Shown here in pieces: positions 7,341-12,217 of a DNA stretch of 15,583 nt; positions within the stretch are counted from its first letter, which is position 1; each line of letters starts with the position of its first letter. The notes beneath the pieces were generated by a model. It saw nothing but the letters and a program-made list of their open reading frames with translations, ran no database searches and was not told the DNA's origin. The stretch lies in contig CAYYLF010000033.1 in assembly GCA_964472425.1 (NCBI GenBank), positions 1 to 15,583 of the forward strand, in the 5' to 3' direction. The stretch is from RUG11867 sp964472425 (GTDB lineage Bacteria; Bacillota_I; Bacilli_A; RF39; UBA660). The translations under genes were made by a program, and so were the position numbers.

Positions 7341-7414
7341 TCTCTACTTCATCTATGCGACTTCACAACAGGGGGTTGAGGTCGTGTTTCTTAGGAAACG
7401 CTAGAAAGTAGAGG
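7341..7414 (+). promoter_or_regulatory. structured leader that sequesters the peptide's ribosome site
   Basis: TCTCTACTT (7341-7349) pairs with AAGTAGAGG (7406-7414), which contains the Shine-Dalgarno GAGG. Inside lie two hairpins: CGACTT plus CAAC (7358-7369, CA bulged) with GTTG plus AGGTCG (7375-7384) around an AGGGG loop, and TGTTTC (7385-7390) with GAAACG (7395-7400) around TTAG. The result is a three-way junction covering the ribosome site. Its 5' strand overlaps the strand used in the 5'-3' helix (7337-7345), so the two folds exclude each other. Confidence 0.7.
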
Positions 7415-7420
7415 TGCTTT

Positions 7421-7519
7421 ATGAAAGTAAATTTGAAAGTCGACATCGGCCCAAAAACGCTTACAAGCATATTGGTTAAGCTAGTCATACTTATGGGAGT
7501 CCTCTCGAAGCTAGGCTAG
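7421..7519 (+). CDS. 32-aa hydrophobic cationic peptide, candidate type I toxin
   Basis: ATG 7421, preceded by AGAGGTG with four bases spacing, encodes 32 residues ending at TAG 7517-7519. The first third is polar (MKVNLKVDIGPK); residues 13-31 are a hydrophobic, probably amphipathic helix (LTSILVKLVILMGVLSKLG) with lysines at 20 and 30; the net charge is about +4, with no Cys, Trp or Tyr. Length, charge and helix resemble type I toxins (Fst, Ldr, AapA, TxpA types) and also phenol-soluble-modulin peptides, but I see no clear sequence match to any of them. Its strong promoter, structured leader and an antisense RNA over the 3' UTR support toxin identity. A small membrane peptide with a non-toxic role remains possible. 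Confidence 0.65.
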   Translation: MKVNLKVDIGPKTLTSILVKLVILMGVLSKLG

Positions 7520-7528
7520 ACCGAAACC

Positions 7529-7571
7529 AAAAAAGACACGTGCTAGTTTCCCCCAAGGGACTTGCCGTGTC
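7529..7571 (-). terminator. terminator of the antisense RNA
   Basis: Reading on the minus strand: GACACG (7571-7566) pairs with CGTGTC (7540-7535), with further inner pairs (GC/GC, then AGT/ACT and TTC/GGG-type pairs) giving about 14 pairs around a six-base loop. TTTTTT follows (7534-7529). On the plus strand the T run is absent (A6 lies upstream), so the terminator works only for minus-strand transcription; on the plus transcript it is a stable 3' UTR hairpin. Confidence 0.85.
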
Positions 7572-7617
7572 AACCACCATGGAGAAACACGACTAGAAAC
7601 CTATTCGCGTTCTCTTA
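7529..7617 (-). ncRNA. candidate antisense RNA (antitoxin), about 90 nt
   Basis: Predicted from paired signals on the minus strand: promoter TTGCTA-N17-TATAAT (7652 to 7624) placing the start near 7617, and a textbook terminator ending at the T run 7534-7529. The RNA would be fully complementary to the last ~90 bases of the peptide transcript (3' UTR) without covering the peptide's codons, which end at 7519. This resembles the 3'-overlapping antitoxins of Bacillus type I systems. Its 5' end (AGAGAACGCGAAT) is nearly the same as the mRNA's own 5' end because of the inverted repeat. Not tested for expression. Confidence 0.7.
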
Positions 7618-7623
7618 ATAAGA

Positions 7624-7652
7624 ATTATATTACAGCTTTTAATAAATAGCAA
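7624..7652 (-). promoter_or_regulatory. promoter of the antisense RNA
   Basis: On the minus strand: TTGCTA (7652-7647), 17-bp spacer, perfect TATAAT (7629-7624). Its -35 box is only eight bases from the TTGACA of the divergent surface-protein promoter (7661). A small CAAGA/TCTTG palindrome (7650-7663) joins the two -35 regions. Confidence 0.75.
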
Positions 7653-7660
7653 GATTTTTC

Positions 7661-7692
7661 TTGACAAAAATTGGGGGGGGGGGTGCTACAAT
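7661..7692 (+). promoter_or_regulatory. surface-protein promoter with poly-G spacer (candidate phase-variable)
   Basis: Perfect TTGACA (7661-7666) and an extended -10, TGC-TACAAT (7684-7692; hexamer 7687-7692). The spacer is 20 bp and contains G11. Loss of three G would give the ideal 17 bp, loss of two 18 bp. In the state sequenced, the promoter is predicted to be weak or off. Confidence 0.8.
7673..7683 (+). repeat. homopolymeric G tract (11 G)
   Basis: Eleven consecutive G between the -35 and -10 boxes of the surface-protein promoter. Such tracts change length by slipped-strand mispairing. No other G tract of comparable length was noticed in the window. Confidence 0.95.
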
Positions 7693-7697
7693 AGGAC

Positions 7698-7795
7698 TAT
7701 AGAAGACTGTAGTTCCTTTTAATTGCTTAGGAAAGTGGGCAATTGGGAGACTTACTAACCGAAAAGATATGAGGGCAGGAAGCCAGTCTTTTATG
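7698..7795 (+). promoter_or_regulatory. structured 5' leader of the surface-protein gene (unrecognised, possible riboswitch-like element)
   Basis: The predicted transcript starts near 7699 and its first 12 bases (7698-7709) pair with 7784-7795: AAGACTG with CAGTCTT at the core, extended by A-U and G-U pairs. Inside, AATTGC (7721-7726) pairs with GCAATT (7739-7744) around a 12-nt purine-rich loop. There are also the single-stranded stretch GACTTACTAACCGAAAAG and a small GGC-AGGAA-GCC element (7774-7784) that competes with the closing helix. The loop's TTAG could pair with CTAA (7755-7758), a possible pseudoknot. I could not match it to c-di-GMP-I/II, cobalamin, FMN or other classes I know. Confidence 0.55.
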
Positions 7796-7822
7796 TACTC
7801 AAAAATAGGAGGAGAGTAGAAA

Positions 7823-9355
7823 ATGAAGTTAGAAACAAAAAGGATAATATGTCTTTTGATAGTAATCGCATCTATCATCACAATCGTAGGAGCCGTGTCG
7901 TATGCGTACTTCACATCGGTCGCCGACCCGGTTACACAAGAGGCGAGCATATCGACGGGGACGACGAAGGTGACTTTTGCCGATGGAGACTTGGGGATGA
8001 GTGGAACTTTAAGTTTTGGTGATTCGATTACAAAAAAGTTCACGATTACCAATACTGGTACGACTGAAGCAAGTGTGAAGTTATATTGGAAAGACCTAGT
8101 CAATACCTATACGGCAGGAAGTCTCACTTATACTTTGACTTATAGTGAGACGGTGAACGGTACATACAAGGAAGTAGTAGGGAAAAAGAATGTACCGAGC
8201 AGCAGTAGACCTCAAATGGTAACACTCGTCGATAAAGTGACTATTCCAGTCGGAGGAACATACTATTACAATTTGGTCATTACATTGAATTACTTAGATG
8301 ATGTAAATCAAGATGCCGATAAGATAGCGAGTCTATCGACGTACTTCCAAGCAGAAGACTTACGTACAAATGTTAAGCCTACGAACGAATTTGCAAATCT
8401 ATTGCTCAGTAAAGCCAACGATGCGAGTGTGACCGATTATAATTCTGGCAACAAACAAGAGATGTACGTATTCGACCATGAGGTTACATCTCAAATGATT
8501 ATTAATGGCGAAGTTAAGAATACGTATACAGCAACCCAAATCGAAGATTGGACCGAAAAAGAGAGAAGAGATTACAGATACATAGGAAATGAGCCGAACA
8601 ACTACATAACCTTCAATAACGAGACATGGAGAATAATAGGAGTATTCACAGTCGAGACTGAGACTGGCGAAAAAGAACAATTGGTTAAAATAGTTAGAGA
8701 AGAAAGTATAGGCAATATAAGATTAGATTCTGAACAGAGTAATTCTAGTGAATCTAGTCCAGGTTGGGTAGGTACTTCGATGCAGATTTTACTGAACGGC
8801 GATTATTATAACAAGGAAAGTTTTACATCCAGAGATATTTCACAAGAAATAACAATAAATGGTTTAAACTCTAAATCTCGCGGGCAAGTAGCCAAAGTAA
8901 AATGGTACTTGGGTAGTATTATTAGTGGTAATTCTGCGCATAACTTCTATTCTTCTGAAAGAGGAATTGAAGGTTGTATACGGTGGTGCGATAAAAGAAC
9001 AGACGCATTTAATATAGTGCAAAATATTGGGCTTATATATCCAAGTGATTATGCATTTACTTATGGAAAGAACGTAGAGGAAAAATGCTATAATTCTATT
9101 CAATATTGTGGTGATGATGAAGAAAGCCATCCAGAAACAGGCTGGCTATATAATAGTCATGATCAATGGACTTTATCTCAATCGACCACTGGAAGTATAA
9201 TATTCGGAATTAATGAATATGGAAGTGTAAGTGGTGCTTTCCCTGGTAATTTTGTAGGGATAACTTACAGTACCCGACCATCTCTTTACCTCAATTCAAC
9301 GGTCAAAATAATCGATGGAGACGGTTCTCAATCGCACCCATACACCATAGAATGA
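7823..9355 (+). CDS. TasA/camelysin-like surface protein with DUF6273-like C-terminal domain (510 aa)
   Basis: Exported protein, probably cell-surface or fibre-forming. AGGAGGAGAG (7808-7817) precedes ATG 7823. N-terminus: KR then a hydrophobic segment (residues 8-30, IICLLIVIASIITIVGAVSYAYF) with the SYAYFT ending typical of SipW-processed TasA/CalY proteins. Residues about 38-180 are a beta-rich TasA-like domain (ISTGTTKVTFADG, KKFTITNTGTTEASVKLYW). Residues about 255-510 resemble the DUF6273-type surface domain of gut Firmicutes: NYITFNNETWRIIG, GLIYPSDYAF, WLYNSHDQWTLS, TRPSLYLNSTVKIIDGDGSQ. Four cysteines (385, 389, 422, 429) could form two disulfides. No SipW gene, LPXTG or other cell-wall anchor is seen. 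The second half is far richer in AT than nearby housekeeping genes, suggesting transfer or domain exchange. Its promoter carries a G11 tract. Confidence 0.8.
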   Translation: MKLETKRIICLLIVIASIITIVGAVSYAYFTSVADPVTQEASISTGTTKVTFADGDLGMSGTLSFGDSITKKFTITNTGTTEASVKLYWKDLVNTYTAGSLTYTLTYSETVNGTYKEVVGKKNVPSSSRPQMVTLVDKVTIPVGGTYYYNLVITLNYLDDVNQDADKIASLSTYFQAEDLRTNVKPTNEFANLLLSKANDASVTDYNSGNKQEMYVFDHEVTSQMIINGEVKNTYTATQIEDWTEKERRDYRYIGNEPNNYITFNNETWRIIGVFTVETETGEKEQLVKIVREESIGNIRLDSEQSNSSESSPGWVGTSMQILLNGDYYNKESFTSRDISQEITINGLNSKSRGQVAKVKWYLGSIISGNSAHNFYSSERGIEGCIRWCDKRTDAFNIVQNIGLIYPSDYAFTYGKNVEEKCYNSIQYCGDDEESHPETGWLYNSHDQWTLSQSTTGSIIFGINEYGSVSGAFPGNFVGITYSTRPSLYLNSTVKIIDGDGSQSHPYTIE

Positions 9356-9369
9356 CACCTCCATCAAAG

Positions 9370-9401
9370 ACTCTCTCTTCAACTAGAGAAGAGTATTTTT
9401 T
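9370..9401 (+). terminator. intrinsic terminator after the surface-protein gene
   Basis: CTCTTC (9375-9380) pairs with GAAGAG (9388-9393); an alternative register pairs ACTCT (9370-9374) with AGAGT (9390-9394) plus three inner pairs. A T6 run (9396-9401) follows. It marks the right border of the island. Confidence 0.75.
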
Positions 9402-9445
9402 CTACTCAATTTCTCGTGACTTGTCGCCAAATTAACGAAAAAAAT

Positions 9446-9475
9446 TTGCTTAAATGGCCCTTTCTATGGTAAACT
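9446..9475 (+). promoter_or_regulatory. promoter of parC
   Basis: TTGCTT (9446-9451), 18-bp spacer, TAAACT (9470-9475) with a TGG extension. It overlaps the in-frame ATGs at 9454 and 9469, which argues against those starts and for ATG 9496. The implied leader is very short (about 15 bases). Confidence 0.5.
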
Positions 9476-9495
9476 GTATTAAGGTGGTTAAGGAT

Positions 9496-11994
9496 ATGGA
9501 AGATATAGTAAAAAAGATATATGATTATAGTCTAGAAGAGATAATGGGGGAGAGATTTGGAGCCTATTCCAAATACATCATCCAGGACCGGGCCATACCC
9601 GACGTCCGAGACGGCCTCAAGCCGGTTCAAAGACGTATTCTCTATGCGATGAGTAAAGACAACAACACCTACGACAAAAAGTTCAAAAAATGTGCGAACG
9701 CGGTCGGTATAGTCTTAGGTAAATACCATCCGCACGGAGATACTTCGGTGTACGATGCCCTCGTCAGACTCTCTCAAAACTGGAAACAAAACGAGATACT
9801 AGTCGAAGTCGACGGTAACAACGGTTCGATAGATGGAGACCCTCCTGCTGCCTACCGTTATACCGAATGCCGACTCGCGAAGATAAGTGAAGAACTTCTA
9901 GGAGATGTCGACAAATTCGAGGCGATGAAGATAAACTTTGCCCCGAACTTCGACGACACCAAACTCGAACCTACCGTTTTACCTGCCAGATTCCCAAACC
10001 TCTTGGTAAACGGATGTACGGGTATAAGTGCCGGATATGCGACCAACATGCCTCCGCACAACCTAGGCGAAATAATAGACGCGACCATCAAACGAATCGA
10101 TTCGCCGAATTGCACCTTAGACACCATCCTTAACATAGTAAAAGGCCCAGACTTTCCGACCGGCGGAATAGTCGAAGGCAAAGACGGCCTCCGCAAAGCT
10201 TACGAGACGGGCCGTGGCAAAATAAACGTCCTATGCAAGTACGAATTTACGAAAGAGAAGGGGAAAGAAAAAATCGTCATAGACGAAATCCCGTTCGAAG
10301 TCAACAAACAACTCCTCGTACGCAAAATCGACGAAATCAGAATAGACAAAAAAATCGACGGAATCGCGGAAGTTCGCGACGAATCTGACAAAGACGCGAA
10401 CCTCAGAATAGTCATAGACCTGAAAGCCGGCGCGAACAAAGAGCTAGTGATGAACTACCTTCTCAAAAATACGGAACTGCAAACTACGTACAACTACAAC
10501 AATGTGACTATCGTAAATAGAAGACCGCGACTTTTAGGTATCATTCCTATAATAGATGCCTACATAGCCCACCAGAAAGAAATCGTCAAAAAATCTTCGG
10601 AATACGACCTCGCCTTCGCCGAAAAACAGCTCCACATCATGGAAGGCTTAATCAAAGCGATAAGTATCTTAGACGACGTCATTCGCGTCATTCGGGCCTC
10701 TAAAAACAAGGCCGACGCGAAAGATAATCTCGTCGCCGAGTTCGAATTTACGGAAAACCAAGCCGAAGCGATAGTCATGCTACAACTCTATAGACTCACG
10801 AACACGGACATCGTGACCCTCGAGAACAGGATGAAAGAACTCATGGCCGAAATCGAAAAATTGAAGGGGATTCTAAACGACCCCGAAAAGCTGAACGGAG
10901 AAATAAAATCGACTCTTCGTCGCATCAAAAAGGAATACGCCGTACCTCGCAAGACGGAAATAAGAGACACCGTAACAGAAATCAAGATAAACGCCGAAGA
11001 ACTCATCCCCGACGAAAGAGTAGTAGTCGTCCTCTCGACGGACGGATATCTCAAGAGAGTCAGCCAAAAATCGTACGGGGCGACCGACGACGAGACCGGT
11101 CTAAAACCTGGCGATGCCGTTCTCGACATATACGAGGCTTCGACCCTCGACAAGATGCTCATCTTGACCGACATGGGCAATTACCTCTACTTGCCTGTCT
11201 ACGACATTCCCGAACTCAAATGGAAAGAAATGGGCAAACACATCTCGAACATCGTGACCGTAAATCCGGACGAACGCGTAATCGCTTCCTTCATCGTAAA
11301 TGGTTCGACCAAAGATGCGAACCTTCTCACCCTTACGGCCGGTGGTATGATAAAGAAAACTCCATTGGGACTTTACAATGTGACGAGATATAACAAAGAA
11401 ATAGCCGGCATCAAACTAAAAGACAAAGACCGAGTCGTAAGTGCTTGCCTCGAGACCGAGGAATTCATAGCCGTAACCAAAAACGGATACGTTTTGCGAT
11501 TCGCCACCTCGGAAGTCCCAGCAAGCGGAGTAAAAACCGGAGGCGTCAAAGGAATTGCCCTCAAAGAAGACGACTACGTAGTCGCAGGATATGCCATCGC
11601 AAATTCGAATGAATATGCTGTCATCTTCACGGACAAACACACGGCCAAACGTGTTCGTCTTTCGGAAATCGAGAAAACTTCTCGTGCCAAACGCGGCTCG
11701 CTCATCCTCAAAAAAGTCAAATCGACGACGTATCTCGTTCACGATTTTGCTCTTGCGGACTCGAAGACGATTTACAATCTGCGCATAGGGGATGACCACG
11801 AAACGATAAAAGCTACGGATATTCCTATTATGGACGCATCTTCGACCGGAAGTGCCATAACCAAGGCCAACATCCAGAGTGTGACCATCGTGCCGAACTT
11901 GGAAGTAATCGAAGCCTCCACCGCACCGATAGTAGGAAATTCTTCTAAAGAAGAATCTCAAGACGACGAATTCCTCGAGGAATTTAGACTGTGA
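9496..11994 (+). CDS. parC: DNA topoisomerase IV subunit A
   Basis: Type IIA topoisomerase subunit that breaks and rejoins DNA to decatenate chromosomes, working with ParE. 832 aa from ATG 9496, chosen because AAGGTGG (9481-9487) lies eight bases upstream; the frame is open to 9454. Evidence: DGLKPVQRRILY near the N-terminus; HPHGDTSVYDALV (residues 78-90) in the quinolone-resistance region; the catalytic tyrosine Tyr122 in AAYRYTE; GRGKINV; and a C-terminal beta-pinwheel region. The GNNGSIDGDPPAA motif and a degenerate box (RAKRGS, near residue 730) instead of GyrA's QRRGGKG favour ParC over GyrA. Thr83 replaces the usual Ser. parE is not adjacent: the upstream neighbour is the surface-protein gene. 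It begins a same-strand run that continues to ylbE. Confidence 0.9.
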   Translation: MEDIVKKIYDYSLEEIMGERFGAYSKYIIQDRAIPDVRDGLKPVQRRILYAMSKDNNTYDKKFKKCANAVGIVLGKYHPHGDTSVYDALVRLSQNWKQNEILVEVDGNNGSIDGDPPAAYRYTECRLAKISEELLGDVDKFEAMKINFAPNFDDTKLEPTVLPARFPNLLVNGCTGISAGYATNMPPHNLGEIIDATIKRIDSPNCTLDTILNIVKGPDFPTGGIVEGKDGLRKAYETGRGKINVLCKYEFTKEKGKEKIVIDEIPFEVNKQLLVRKIDEIRIDKKIDGIAEVRDESDKDANLRIVIDLKAGANKELVMNYLLKNTELQTTYNYNNVTIVNRRPRLLGIIPIIDAYIAHQKEIVKKSSEYDLAFAEKQLHIMEGLIKAISILDDVIRVIRASKNKADAKDNLVAEFEFTENQAEAIVMLQLYRLTNTDIVTLENRMKELMAEIEKLKGILNDPEKLNGEIKSTLRRIKKEYAVPRKTEIRDTVTEIKINAEELIPDERVVVVLSTDGYLKRVSQKSYGATDDETGLKPGDAVLDIYEASTLDKMLILTDMGNYLYLPVYDIPELKWKEMGKHISNIVTVNPDERVIASFIVNGSTKDANLLTLTAGGMIKKTPLGLYNVTRYNKEIAGIKLKDKDRVVSACLETEEFIAVTKNGYVLRFATSEVPASGVKTGGVKGIALKEDDYVVAGYAIANSNEYAVIFTDKHTAKRVRLSEIEKTSRAKRGSLILKKVKSTTYLVHDFALADSKTIYNLRIGDDHETIKATDIPIMDASSTGSAITKANIQSVTIVPNLEVIEASTAPIVGNSSKEESQDDEFLEEFRL

Positions 11995-12001
11995 GAGCCC
12001 G

Positions 12002-12217
12002 ATGAACGAAGAAAAAAAGGACAAATTCCCTTGGGAAATGATGGACACGACGACACTCATGTTGCCTGAAGAACTGCTCGCTTACCATCTTTACCGACTG
12101 AACGAAGAAAAGAAAACCAAACGGGAGAAGGGGATAAAGGACCAGACCGCCCTCGTATCCTCCTATCGTGCCCGCGAAATAGAGAAAGAAGAGAAGTCCC
12201 CATGTTTTCAAAAGTGA
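12002..12217 (+). CDS. small charged hypothetical protein (71 aa)
   Basis: Begins seven bases after the parC stop and overlaps the next gene by 16 bases, an operon-like arrangement that supports it being real. The ribosome site is weak (GTGAGAG), so translational coupling with parC is likely. The protein is highly charged (KEE/EKK blocks) and helical, with a central hydrophobic stretch LMLPEELLAYHLYRL and no membrane segment. I do not recognise a family. Its position between parC and a 530-aa unknown protein says nothing firm about its role. Confidence 0.65.
   Translation: MNEEKKDKFPWEMMDTTTLMLPEELLAYHLYRLNEEKKTKREKGIKDQTALVSSYRAREIEKEEKSPCFQK

Larger units (their letters stand above)
7316..7613 (+). 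repeat. long-range inverted repeat joining the 5' and 3' ends of the peptide transcript
   Basis: Three consecutive blocks pair: AGAACGCGAAT (7316-7326) with ATTCGCGTTCT (7603-7613), 11 pairs; TCTAGT (7327-7332) with ACTAGA (7592-7597), 6 pairs; TGTTTCTCT (7337-7345) with GGAGAAACA (7581-7589), 9 pairs with one G-U. The unpaired parts are small (5 nt on the 3' side; 4 versus 2 nt). Together that is 26 pairs enclosing the whole peptide gene. As RNA this is a 5'-3' long-distance helix; as DNA it means the two opposing transcripts begin with nearly the same sequence. Confidence 0.85.

Noticed and set aside
7316..7613. Retron ncRNA (msr/msd with paired a1/a2 ends)
   Set aside because: The 11-bp paired ends are reminiscent, but there is no reverse transcriptase gene in the window, and the enclosed part has a peptide gene and an opposite-strand promoter/terminator pair.
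7316..7613. tmRNA, RNase P, SRP or 6S RNA
   Set aside because: None of the hallmark segments I know (tRNA-like CCA end, RNase P GAGGAAAGTCC core, SRP GGAAG/AGCA core) is present.
7698..7795. c-di-GMP, cobalamin or FMN riboswitch
   Set aside because: The 3' part (GGGCAGGAAGCCAG) is faintly like a cobalamin riboswitch end, but the B12 box and other conserved blocks are missing, as are GEMM motifs.
7639..8103. 154-aa minus-strand reading frame across the poly-G tract
   Set aside because: It has a proline/valine-rich composition typical of antisense frames, and runs through both divergent promoters and the surface gene's start.
9454..9495. Longer parC start at 9454 or 9469
   Set aside because: Those codons overlap the predicted promoter and have no ribosome site, while ATG 9496 follows AAGGTGG.
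9496..11994. GyrA instead of ParC
   Set aside because: GNNGSIDGDPPAA and the lack of a QRRGGKG GyrA box fit ParC better.
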